In this document: one piece after another, positions 1 to 6,016 of the stretch
Position numbering within the stretch: the stretch's first letter is position 1
Layout of the letters: each line of letters starts with the position of its first letter
DNA from: RUG11272 sp045226335
Lineage (GTDB): Bacteria > Bacillota > Clostridia > Christensenellales > Aristaeellaceae
Length of the DNA: 7,553 nt
Direction of reading: 5' to 3'
NCBI GenBank assembly: GCA_045226335.1
Contig: JBGVCH010000115.1
Span: 1 to 7,553 of the forward strand
The notes under the pieces: model-generated
What the model was told of the DNA's origin: nothing
Seen by the model: the letters and a program-made list of their open reading frames with translations, nothing else
The model's database searches: none
Position numbers and translations under genes: made by a program

Positions 1-873
1 GGCAACATTCTGTCTAAAGCGGCATATCCATACACCACTGGCACTGTCGGCACGGCTGTTGAGAGCCATACATACACCTACGGGAACAGTAGCTGGAAAG
101 ATCAGCTGACTGCCCGCGACGGCGTAATGATTCAGTACGACGCGATTGGCAACCCCACCAACGACGGCACCTGGACATACACCTGGCAGCACGGCAAGCA
201 GCTGGCTTCGATGACCAGAATTGTCGGGAATGAGATTGTTTTCTTTGAGTACAACGAGGACGGACTGCGCACCAAGAAGACAGTTACAAATGGCGAGGGC
301 ACGGTCGTCACGGAGTATGTGCTGCATGGTAAGAATATCGTTCATATGACTCGCGGCACCGATGAGCTGCACTTCTTCTATGGGGCCGATGAGCTGCACT
401 TCTCCTATGGAGCCGATGATAAGTCTTCAGTCGTTGTATACAACGGCACCAGCTACCGCTATCTCTATAGAGATGGGAGAGTGATCATCTTGCATAATAT
501 TGACCAGTTGTTTTCTCGTTTATCATGCAACGCCGATCCGAAGGACCAAGCTAGCGGAATAACTGAGGCATCACAGGTTCGGATGCTTTCCATCTTTTTT
601 CAACCAATTGAAGGCAAAGAATATTGGCAAAACTGTGCAAAGATCATATACGCAAAACAAGATGAGGAATTAAGAAGGTACTGTTTTTCTATGCTGGAGT
701 GGCTTAAGGATATGACTTGGCCTGGTTCGGAGGTGATCTATAATCGATTATGCCAAATGAAATCGGATTCCCTTAAGCAGTGGATTAGAGTAGCGATTAA
801 GGAAGCAATAAGAACAGATGATCAATCATGGGAAAGCGCTCTTAATGCACTAATGAAGGATATAAGCGCATGA
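1..873 (+). CDS. Rhs/YD-repeat protein, C-terminal part, fused in frame to an immunity-like domain (5' end outside window)
   Basis: The frame is open from base 1, so this is the end of a larger gene. Codons 1 to about 157 are Rhs/YD-repeat core: IQYDAIGNP, WTYTWQHGKQLASM, FEYNEDGLRTKK, YVLHGKNIVHMTRG and YNGTSYRYLY are typical of the shell of large wall- or secretion-associated Rhs proteins, which encapsulate a C-terminal toxin. Normally YRYLY is followed by a segment like NLQGDVVALVD and then YGYDAWG before the variable toxin. Here it is followed by RDGRVIILHN and a DUF5071-like sequence up to the stop at 871-873. The hyperconserved end of the core and any toxin are missing. A 27-bp tandem duplication lies at 361-414. 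GC falls after about base 480, which supports a junction there. The Rhs assignment is firm; the product is probably a non-functional or remodelled Rhs tail. Confidence 0.85.
   Translation, partial: GNILSKAAYPYTTGTVGTAVESHTYTYGNSSWKDQLTARDGVMIQYDAIGNPTNDGTWTYTWQHGKQLASMTRIVGNEIVFFEYNEDGLRTKKTVTNGEGTVVTEYVLHGKNIVHMTRGTDELHFFYGADELHFSYGADDKSSVVVYNGTSYRYLYRDGRVIILHNIDQLFSRLSCNADPKDQASGITEASQVRMLSIFFQPIEGKEYWQNCAKIIYAKQDEELRRYCFSMLEWLKDMTWPGSEVIYNRLCQMKSDSLKQWIRVAIKEAIRTDDQSWESALNALMKDISA
361..414 (+). repeat. 27-bp tandem duplication inside the Rhs core
   Basis: Two adjacent 27-bp units (361-387 and 388-414) encode DELHFFYGA and DELHFSYGA and differ at two bases (T/C and G/A). A third, partial unit begins with GATGAT at 415. 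The period is exactly nine codons, so the frame is kept. Related Rhs proteins usually have one such segment (LHFFYD followed by a short loop), so this is probably a local duplication that has since drifted. Confidence 0.85.
490..873 (+). CDS. Candidate DUF5071-like immunity protein, in frame with the Rhs fragment
   Basis: The last 127 codons resemble small helical DUF5071-like proteins often found beside polymorphic toxins. The clearest block is LEWLKDMTWPGSEVI (residues 69-83), close to the family pattern LEWLQDMNWPxA; QASGITEA, FFQPIEG and NCAKII also fit related clostridial proteins. The likely role is cytoplasmic neutralisation of a cognate Rhs toxin, but no toxin is visible here. A separate start is plausible: TTG at 490 is preceded by GGGAG (475-479) with a 10-base gap and gives MHNIDQLF, a natural beginning. 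GTG at 481 is an alternative with no room for a ribosome binding site. Length is near the usual 110-130 residues. Because no stop separates it from the Rhs frame, it could also be made only as the tail of the fusion. The family name is from memory of its motif and not from a search. Confidence 0.5.
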   Translation: MHNIDQLFSRLSCNADPKDQASGITEASQVRMLSIFFQPIEGKEYWQNCAKIIYAKQDEELRRYCFSMLEWLKDMTWPGSEVIYNRLCQMKSDSLKQWIRVAIKEAIRTDDQSWESALNALMKDISA

Positions 874-1459
874 CGTGTAGCCTGATTGGTGTAAATCAAT
901 ATTGTTACTGTGTTAATGAGCTTATTTAGTTCTGACTCAATGGGTTTTGACGTTGATCCACTTATTGATCCATGCGATGCATTGGGGCCATTCTCGATGA
1001 ATTCCTTATACGGAGGAAGTGATAATTGGTTTTCTGACAATCGAAACGTAAGAACAAATCATGACGGTCAATGTGATGCTCTGTCATTTTCTGATGATGG
1101 GCATGGTTCAAGTATCTTGAATCAGGAGAATGATCCATTTCATCATGCTGAGTGGTATCATCCCTTTCTTGTCCTGACGAGTGTGCTTTTGCTGATGCCT
1201 GTCATCTTTTGGACCTGTCCGTAGCTTTTCCTGTCTGTGCGCGCCCCATGATCATGCCGCGCTCATACCTCTTCGCCCCACTTTCCAAGCGGATAATCGT
1301 AGGAAAAGCGGGTTTTTCTTATGCAAATCAGGGGGCAATTACAGAGTTCCGTTTTGACTGCCAAGTGCACAAGCTGTCGCCCAAAACGATTGCGCTGTAT
1401 GACCCCCGGTTGGAATCGCTTTGTCAAACCTTTACACCCGTAAAAACTCTCCGCGCACG
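874..1459. other. Gene-poor intergenic stretch, probably eroded accessory DNA
   Basis: This stretch of about 590 bases separates the Rhs remnant from the next promoter. GC is low to about base 1230 and moderate afterwards, unlike the GC-rich genes downstream. I see no intact recognisable gene, tRNA, CRISPR repeat or clear terminator. It contains one weak open frame (910-1224) and a tyrosine-recombinase-like remnant (1335-1463), described separately. The content suggests decayed pieces of a toxin/immunity or mobile island. Confidence 0.6.
910..1224 (+). CDS. Doubtful small ORF with a hydrophobic C-terminus
   Basis: The frame of 104 codons opens at GTG 910 or ATG 916. It is rich in Asp, Asn and Ser, and its last 20 or so residues (FLVLTSVLLLMPVIFW) are hydrophobic enough for a single tail-anchor membrane segment. 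I do not recognise it. Neither start has a Shine-Dalgarno sequence (the upstream bases are AT-rich with no GGAG), and there is no promoter of quality close by. It may be a fragment of a decayed gene or a chance frame. Its position just after the immunity-like domain would fit an orphan effector-associated gene, but nothing in the sequence shows this. Confidence 0.15.
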   Translation: MLMSLFSSDSMGFDVDPLIDPCDALGPFSMNSLYGGSDNWFSDNRNVRTNHDGQCDALSFSDDGHGSSILNQENDPFHHAEWYHPFLVLTSVLLLMPVIFWTCP

Positions 1460-1463
1460 TTGA
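1335..1463 (+). pseudogene. Remnant of a tyrosine recombinase (N-terminal core-binding domain)
   Basis: Translated in the frame ending at TGA 1461-1463, this short stretch gives EFRFDCQVHKLSPKTIALY followed by LESLCQTF. This matches the well-known pattern of the N-terminal SAM-like core-binding domain of phage-type and XerC/D-type integrases (F-x-x-DC-x-x-x-x-LSPKTI-x-x-Y-x-x-x-L-x-x-L). Nothing of the catalytic domain (the R...HxxR...Y residues) follows: the frame stops within the -35 element of the next gene. No start codon or ribosome binding site lies at a sensible distance upstream. It therefore looks like a broken integrase gene whose 3' part was deleted at the boundary with the downstream operon. 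The match covers only about 30 residues, so chance cannot be excluded without a profile search. Confidence 0.42.
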
Positions 1464-1487
1464 CATCTCCGGTCCATCTGTTATAAT
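1460..1487 (+). promoter_or_regulatory. Sigma-A promoter of the five-gene operon
   Basis: Perfect -35 TTGACA (1460-1465), 16-bp spacer, perfect -10 TATAAT (1482-1487). Transcription should begin near 1494. The -10 overlaps an ATG at 1486, which therefore cannot start the translated protein. The site lies at the change from mixed to high GC. Confidence 0.88.
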
Positions 1488-1494
1488 GGAGAGC

Positions 1495-1511
1495 GGCACC
1501 CGCGCGGGGCC
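1495..1511 (+). promoter_or_regulatory. Small hairpin at the 5' end of the operon transcript
   Basis: GGC (1495-1497) pairs with GCC (1509-1511, starting at G1509), then CCC (1499-1501) with GGG (1506-1508), with a bulged A1498 and a GCGC loop. It would sit at the very 5' end of the RNA. No U-run follows, so it is not a terminator; it could stabilise the transcript. The role is speculative. Confidence 0.35.
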
Positions 1512-1554
1512 TGTTTCATGTCATCATTTCTTTTGCGAAGAAAGGAAGCAGCCG

Positions 1555-2355
1555 ATGCAGATCAGCCATCCAGGCACCTACTGGAACGGCATGGCGCCGG
1601 AAAACGTATTCATCGTTTCGGAGGACACCGGCGTGCAGGTGGGCACAGGGTACGCGGTCTACCAGTACCTGCCGCACCTCTATCCCGACCGTCCCGTGAA
1701 CATATACTTTCAGACCGAGGGCATGCGCAGCGCGCGCTATATGCTCTTCGGCGCGCTGGTGGCCCGGGCCCGGCAGCTGCGGGACAGCGCCCCCACGGAG
1801 CAGGCCCGGATCTACACCTGCGTCCAGCCCGACGACCAGGAATCCATCGATTTCTTCACCCACGGCGGCATGAGCTGCGCCGAGCAGGAAGTCCTCCTGC
1901 ACCTGGCCATGCCGGAGGGCATCGTTCACCTGCCCATGGGCTGCTCCACCGAGGAGACGCCCCTCTACCTCCCCCACCAGCAGCTGGCCTTTCTGGAGCG
2001 CCTGCAGCGCAATGACGTGAACCACATCGACGCCTCCTACCTGATGGAGCTGATGCGGACGCCCCACTTCCACGCCGCGGGGCTGTTCTCCGGCGGACAG
2101 CTGGCAGGCGAGGTGATGGTGGCCGGCACCGGTGAGCAGGCGGAGCTGATGGCCTTCTACATCATGCCGGAATTCCGCCGCAAGGGGCTGGGCACCGTGC
2201 TGTGCCGCTGGGCCCTCTGGGCGCTGACCCAGGAGGGCGTCACCGACTGCGGCGCCCGCTTCGTCACCCGCTCCCTTCCGCAAAAAGCCCTGGCCAAAAG
2301 CCTCGGCACCGGCGAGGGCGAGGTCACCGCAATCTTCCCCCAGCTGTTCATGTGA
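1555..2355 (+). CDS. GNAT-family N-acetyltransferase with two GNAT-like halves
   Basis: The protein has 266 residues. The C-terminal half (about 140-255) is a GNAT acetyltransferase fold: AELMAFYIMPEFRRKGLGTVL (about 196-216) carries strand beta4 and the acetyl-CoA pyrophosphate loop R-R-K-G-L-G (208-213), followed by the helix that packs on the cofactor. The N-terminal half (about 20-120) looks like a degenerate second GNAT unit, with ARIYTCVQPDD and IDFFTHGGM placed as in late GNAT strands but without a cofactor loop. The acceptor substrate is unknown. The start at 1555 is chosen because AAAGGAAG (1540-1547) lies seven bases upstream; the frame extends back to an ATG at 1486, but that codon is inside the -10 box. 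It is the first gene of the operon, and tdk follows 15 bases later. Cytoplasmic, with no signal peptide. Confidence 0.82.
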   Translation: MQISHPGTYWNGMAPENVFIVSEDTGVQVGTGYAVYQYLPHLYPDRPVNIYFQTEGMRSARYMLFGALVARARQLRDSAPTEQARIYTCVQPDDQESIDFFTHGGMSCAEQEVLLHLAMPEGIVHLPMGCSTEETPLYLPHQQLAFLERLQRNDVNHIDASYLMELMRTPHFHAAGLFSGGQLAGEVMVAGTGEQAELMAFYIMPEFRRKGLGTVLCRWALWALTQEGVTDCGARFVTRSLPQKALAKSLGTGEGEVTAIFPQLFM

Positions 2356-2370
2356 CGGAGGAAAAAAGAG

Positions 2371-2949
2371 ATGGCAAAGCTATATTTCCGCTACGGCGCC
2401 ATGGGCTCTTCCAAGACGGCCAACGCCATCATGGTGCAGTACAACTATGTGGAGCGCGGCCAGCACGTGCTGATGGTCAAGCCGCAGCTGGACACCCGGG
2501 ACGGCGCCCGGACCGTCCGCTCCCGCAGCGGGCTGGAGACCGAGTGCGTGTTCATGGAGGAGGTCCCCGGCCTGTCCCTGGAGGGCATCGACTGCGTCAT
2601 CGTGGATGAAGCGCAGTTCCTGACCAAGGATCAGGTGGCCTTCCTGGTGCACATCGTCGACGACCTGAACATCCCCGTCATCGCCTACGGCCTGCGGGCG
2701 GACTTCCGGGGGAACTTCTTCGAGGGCAGCCAGTGGCTGATGGCCTGGGCGGACACCATCGAGGAGGTCAAGACCATCTGCTGGTGCGGCAAGAAGGCCA
2801 TCTGCAACGCCCGGGTGATGAACGGCCGGGTGGTGAAGGAGGGGGACCAGATCCTCCTGGGCGGCAACAGCCAGTACGTGTCCCTCTGCCGCCGCCACTG
2901 GGCCAGCGGAGAGCTGGGGCCCTTCAGCAACCTCTCCATGGGAGACTGA
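2371..2949 (+). CDS. tdk: Thymidine kinase (type II)
   Basis: This cytoplasmic enzyme phosphorylates thymidine to dTMP with ATP in the pyrimidine salvage pathway. The 192-residue length is normal. The visible features are the P-loop GAMGSSKT (9-16), the Walker B/catalytic segment VDEAQFL (78-84, Glu80 the expected general base), the YGLRADF motif (106-112) and a zinc site of C-x-C (Cys137, Cys139) plus C-x-x-H (Cys173, His176). This zinc arrangement resembles the E. coli enzyme (ICVCG, CRKH). The lasso region with GNSQYVSLCRRHW binds the thymine base in the family. GGAGG (2357-2361) lies nine bases before ATG, and the gap to the upstream acetyltransferase gene is 15 bases, so the two are co-transcribed. 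Nothing odd is seen apart from its placement among envelope genes. Confidence 0.96.
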   Translation: MAKLYFRYGAMGSSKTANAIMVQYNYVERGQHVLMVKPQLDTRDGARTVRSRSGLETECVFMEEVPGLSLEGIDCVIVDEAQFLTKDQVAFLVHIVDDLNIPVIAYGLRADFRGNFFEGSQWLMAWADTIEEVKTICWCGKKAICNARVMNGRVVKEGDQILLGGNSQYVSLCRRHWASGELGPFSNLSMGD

Positions 2950-2981
2950 CCCCGCGGAGCCTGCCCCATATTATTGATATG

Positions 2982-2996
2982 AAAGGTTTGATCCGG
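2982..2996 (+). promoter_or_regulatory. Ribosome binding site that sets the start of the CapA-like fusion gene
   Basis: AAAGG (2982-2986) is placed ten bases before ATG 2997. The earlier in-frame ATG at 2979 has only CCCCATATTATTGAT before it, without Shine-Dalgarno character. Starting at 2997 also gives a typical signal peptide beginning MRKAW. Confidence 0.6.
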
Positions 2997-5015
2997 ATGC
3001 GAAAAGCCTGGCTGATCCTGACCCTGCTGCTGGCCCTGGCGGCGATGATCCTGCCGGCCGGCGCGGAAGAGGAGGCCCTTCGCGGCTGGGACGGCGAAGA
3101 CTTCCAGTATGTCACCATGGGCACCTACCCCTACGAGAAGGACGGGACGGAAGCGCCGGTGCTGTGGCGGGTGCTCAACGTGTCGGAAGGCCGGGCCCTG
3201 ATGCTGTCGGAGTACGTCATCGACGTACAGCAGGTGATCTTCGTCGACAACAAGAAGGACGCCGAGCAGACCCACAACTTCCGGCGGCTGACGGACTTCA
3301 ACGAGTCCGACCTCTACACCTGGATGAACGGCGAGATGCTGAACACCCTGCTGGGGGACGATCCGCTGCTGGCCGCCGTGACGGAGGCGGAGCGGGGCCG
3401 GCTGTACCCCCTGTCCGACCTGGAATTCATGACAGCGGAGTACGGCTTCGACTGCCCGCGCTTCGGCGTGGTGAAGATCCGGCAGGCTTACGCCACCCCC
3501 TACGCCAAAACGAAGAAGCTCTACCCCACCTGGGGCCGCACCCTGTATGTGGACTCCAACACCCGGTCCTCCCCCTACTGGGTTGCCCAGATCAAGGACC
3601 CGGGCGACATCAAGATGGGCATCGTGGGGTTTGACGGCCACCTGAGCTACGGCGTGTACTCCCGAGTGAACATCGGCGTTCGCTGCGCGCTGCGGCTGGA
3701 CACGTCCCTCATCGCCGTGGCTTCCGGCCGGGGCACCAAAGACGACCCCTTCATCCTCGCCTATACCGGCGCGGCAGCGCCCGCCGAAGAGCAGGCGGAA
3801 GCGGCAGCGCTCCCCGAAGAGGCGGCAGAAGCCCCCGCCGCGTCCGTTGAAGCGGCGGAGGAGGCCCCGGCGCTTCCCGGGGAAGCACGGGAAGCCCCCG
3901 CCGCGTCCGTTGAAGCGGAGGCGGAAGACCTCCCCGGAACGCTGATCCCGGCGGAGGAGACCGAGGAGGCCCTCCCCGAACCCGAAGCGGAGGAAGAGAG
4001 AGACGAAAAAACCATCCTCCTGTCCTTCATCGGGGACTGCTCCATCGGTGACGCCTACCGAAGCCGCAGCGGCGAGCTGAGCCTCACCTCCATGATCGAA
4101 AAGAACGGCTACGACTGGCCATTCTCCACCGTGACGGAATGGCTGGCCCACGACGACTGCACCTTCGCCAACCTGGAAGTGGTGCTCACCGAGAAGTTCA
4201 ACCTGCGGAAGGACATCATGTACCCCATGATCGGCAAGCCGGAATTCGTGGAGGTGCTCAAGGCCGGCAGCATCGAAGTGGTCAACACGGTGAACAACCA
4301 CTGCATGGATTACCAGGCCACGGGCTACAACGACACCCTGGCCGCCCTGGACGGCGCCGGCATCGTCAAGTTCGGCTCCACCGCCTGGAAGGCCCATCCC
4401 GAGTGGGACATCTACACCATCACGGAAGTGAAGGGTCTGAAAATCGGCCTGGTGGGCTTCACCTATCCCCAGAACGGGGATCTCAAGAACATCGCCGACC
4501 GCATCGCCGCCCTGCGGGAGCAGGGCGCGCAGCTGGTAATCGTCAGCCTCCACTGGGGGCGGGAGACCTACCTGACCCCCAACAGCGGCCAGTACGGCTA
4601 CGCCAAGAAGGTCATCGACAGCGGCGCCGACGTGGTCTGGGGCCATCACCCCCACGTCCTCCAGCCCATCTATTTCTACAAGGGAAAGCCCATCATGTTC
4701 TCCACCGGCAACTTCATCTTCGCCACCATCAGCGACGTGGATCCCTACACGGGGATCTTCCAGCTGACCTACGAGCTGGACGAGGACGGAAACCCGGTGC
4801 TGAAGCAGCTGAGCACCGTAGCCCTGAAGGCCCGGCACAAAAAGGGCGAGTACCGGCCGGAGGTCCTGACGGACGCGAAGGAGATCGCCACCTGCCGGAA
4901 GCGGATGTACTCCAACAAAGTGGTGAACGGCCTGACCAACATCCCCGCGGGCTTTGAGGACACCGGCGTCGTGTACGTCCGGGAGGACGGGAGCCTGTCC
5001 CTGACGGAAGACTGA
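2997..5015 (+). CDS. Secreted DUF6273-like / CapA-family metallophosphatase fusion protein
   Basis: The protein has 672 residues. Residues 1-23 form a signal peptide (MRK, then LILTLLLALAAMILPAGA), with likely cleavage after AGA. Residues about 30-255 resemble a DUF6273 domain: VLWRVL, ALMLSEYVID, LYTWMNGEML, and a closing GVRCALRL followed by a GTKDDPF segment. Residues about 257-335 are a Pro/Ala/Glu linker with an internal repeat. Residues 338-600 are a CapA/PGA-cap metallophosphatase-like domain with IGD (345-347), ANLE (391-394), NNH (433-435), LHWG (518-521), GHHPHVLQP (549-557) and STGNFIF (569-575), all family metal- or phosphate-site motifs. CapA proteins are linked to poly-gamma-glutamate capsule formation, and many relatives are of unknown substrate. 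It should act outside the membrane. The genes CapB/CapC needed for polyglutamate are not in view. The start at 2997 is preferred over 2979. Confidence 0.85.
   Translation: MRKAWLILTLLLALAAMILPAGAEEEALRGWDGEDFQYVTMGTYPYEKDGTEAPVLWRVLNVSEGRALMLSEYVIDVQQVIFVDNKKDAEQTHNFRRLTDFNESDLYTWMNGEMLNTLLGDDPLLAAVTEAERGRLYPLSDLEFMTAEYGFDCPRFGVVKIRQAYATPYAKTKKLYPTWGRTLYVDSNTRSSPYWVAQIKDPGDIKMGIVGFDGHLSYGVYSRVNIGVRCALRLDTSLIAVASGRGTKDDPFILAYTGAAAPAEEQAEAAALPEEAAEAPAASVEAAEEAPALPGEAREAPAASVEAEAEDLPGTLIPAEETEEALPEPEAEEERDEKTILLSFIGDCSIGDAYRSRSGELSLTSMIEKNGYDWPFSTVTEWLAHDDCTFANLEVVLTEKFNLRKDIMYPMIGKPEFVEVLKAGSIEVVNTVNNHCMDYQATGYNDTLAALDGAGIVKFGSTAWKAHPEWDIYTITEVKGLKIGLVGFTYPQNGDLKNIADRIAALREQGAQLVIVSLHWGRETYLTPNSGQYGYAKKVIDSGADVVWGHHPHVLQPIYFYKGKPIMFSTGNFIFATISDVDPYTGIFQLTYELDEDGNPVLKQLSTVALKARHKKGEYRPEVLTDAKEIATCRKRMYSNKVVNGLTNIPAGFEDTGVVYVREDGSLSLTED
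3828..3918 (+). repeat. Two 28-bp perfect direct repeats in the Ala/Glu/Pro linker
   Basis: The copies at 3828-3855 and 3891-3918 are identical and 63 bp apart (21 codons). Each encodes EAPAASVEA. They sit in the low-complexity linker between the DUF6273-like and CapA-like domains, and the in-frame spacing means linker length could change by recombination without breaking the protein. Confidence 0.88.
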
Positions 5016-5047
5016 CCCTCGATCATCAGAAAGGTGGATCACGAAAC

Positions 5048-6016
5048 ATGAGATTCCTGCGCTATCTGTTCATCGCGCTGCTGGCGGCGGCCCTCATCTG
5101 GCTGGTGCCCTCCGAGAAGGTCCTGGCGGAATCCCCCGCGGGCGAGATCGTCCCCATCCCGATGGATCAGGCCACCATGGCGGAGGTGAACCAGAAGTAT
5201 TACCTCTCCGACACCCTCTACGAGGATCCCTCCCTGCGGGTGGAGATCTCCTCCGGCCGCGCCTATGACACGGACTACCTGGTGGTCCGCGTCAAGATCG
5301 CCGACCCCAGCCAGCTGCGGTCCCATGTGGAAAAGTCCTCCGACGGGAACTACGGCGACCGGATCGCCGCCCGCCTCAACGCAGTGCTGGCCCTCACCGG
5401 CGACACCCACCGCACCAACAAGGACGGCATCAAGGGCAAGTTCGTGATCCGGCAGGGCAAGGAGATCATGGTGCCCAACTGGCGGGACGAGGGGCATTTC
5501 GACATCCTGTTCATCGACACCGCCGGCGATCTGCACGTCCTGAAGACCCCCACCCGGGAAGCCTGCGCGGACTATGTGGCCACCCACGACATCGTCAACA
5601 CCTTCAGCTTCGGCCCCGCCCTGATCCTGGACGGCGCCGTTCAGCCCCGGCCCGACAACACCCGGGCCAACGGCGTGGGCTGGGATAAGCGCGCCCAGCG
5701 GCTCTGCTTCTGCCAGACCGGCCACCTGGAGTACATGGTGGTGGTCACCGGCGGCCCGGACAATCCCAAGTGCAAGGGCATGACCATGGACGAGTTCATC
5801 TCCGTCCTGCAGGCCGAGGGCAGCTGTATGGTGGCCTACAACCTGGACGGCGGCAACTCCGCCTGGGTCGTGTTCCGGAACGAGAAGATCAACCTCTTCG
5901 GCCGGTCCCTGACCGCGGGCAAGCGCCGGATCGAGGACATGATCTACTTCGCCAGCGCCTGGTACGAGTATCCGGTGGTGGAATCGACGGAGAGCGGGGA
6001 GGTTGAGCTGCCTTGA
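5048..6016 (+). CDS. Phosphodiester glycosidase family protein (NAGPA domain), exported
   Basis: The protein has 322 residues. The N-terminus (MRFLRYLFIALLAAALIWLV) is a signal peptide or an N-terminal membrane anchor, so the rest is extracellular. Residues about 75-305 match the NAGPA family, which hydrolyses phosphodiester-linked N-acetylglucosamine in animals and is widespread in bacteria with mostly unknown envelope substrates. Key segments are NAVLALTGD (111-119), FSFGPALILDG (186-196), RLCFCQTG (218-225) with a following hydrophobic strand, and YNLDGGNSAW (264-273), where the family pattern is NLDGGGS or NLDGGNS. A likely target is a phosphodiester in a wall polymer or teichoic-acid-like glycan, which is inference. 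AAGGTGG (5031-5037) precedes ATG by ten bases. It lies 32 bases after the CapA fusion gene and overlaps the next gene by four bases, so these products are probably made together. Confidence 0.88.
   Translation: MRFLRYLFIALLAAALIWLVPSEKVLAESPAGEIVPIPMDQATMAEVNQKYYLSDTLYEDPSLRVEISSGRAYDTDYLVVRVKIADPSQLRSHVEKSSDGNYGDRIAARLNAVLALTGDTHRTNKDGIKGKFVIRQGKEIMVPNWRDEGHFDILFIDTAGDLHVLKTPTREACADYVATHDIVNTFSFGPALILDGAVQPRPDNTRANGVGWDKRAQRLCFCQTGHLEYMVVVTGGPDNPKCKGMTMDEFISVLQAEGSCMVAYNLDGGNSAWVVFRNEKINLFGRSLTAGKRRIEDMIYFASAWYEYPVVESTESGEVELP
5996..6012 (+). promoter_or_regulatory. Ribosome binding site for the TTG start of the Lgt-like gene
   Basis: GGGGAGG (5996-6002) lies inside the end of the upstream coding region, ten bases before TTG 6013. 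The start overlaps the upstream stop as TTGA (6013-6016), a common arrangement for translational coupling. No ATG nearby has comparable spacing. Confidence 0.7.

Noticed and set aside
822..1040. 72-codon minus-strand frame across the end of the immunity-like domain
   Set aside because: Overlaps the end of the plus-strand coding region, with no recognisable motif or ribosome binding site.
1282..1320. Possible terminator (TTTCC/GGAAA stem followed by GGGTTTTTCTT)
   Set aside because: Only about five pairs, a 15-base loop, and the T-run is separated from the stem by several bases; too weak to call.
1486..1554. Upstream extension of the acetyltransferase frame from ATG 1486
   Set aside because: The ATG lies inside the -10 box, before the predicted RNA start, so it cannot be translated from this promoter. 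A good ribosome binding site serves ATG 1555.
1518..2015. Overlapping open frame in the leader and acetyltransferase gene
   Set aside because: No ribosome binding site, Pro/Arg/His-rich composition typical of an off-frame reading, and full overlap with the GNAT gene.
2733..2996. N-terminal extension of the CapA-like fusion into tdk
   Set aside because: It would overlap tdk in another frame and read as low-complexity His/Gly/Arg sequence. A signal peptide and ribosome binding site place the start at 2997.
2685..5042. 785-codon open frame on the minus strand, opposite tdk and the CapA-like gene
   Set aside because: It is the antisense shadow of a GC-rich coding strand. It has no recognisable domains and is rich in Gly, Val and His as such shadows are, while the plus strand holds clear families.
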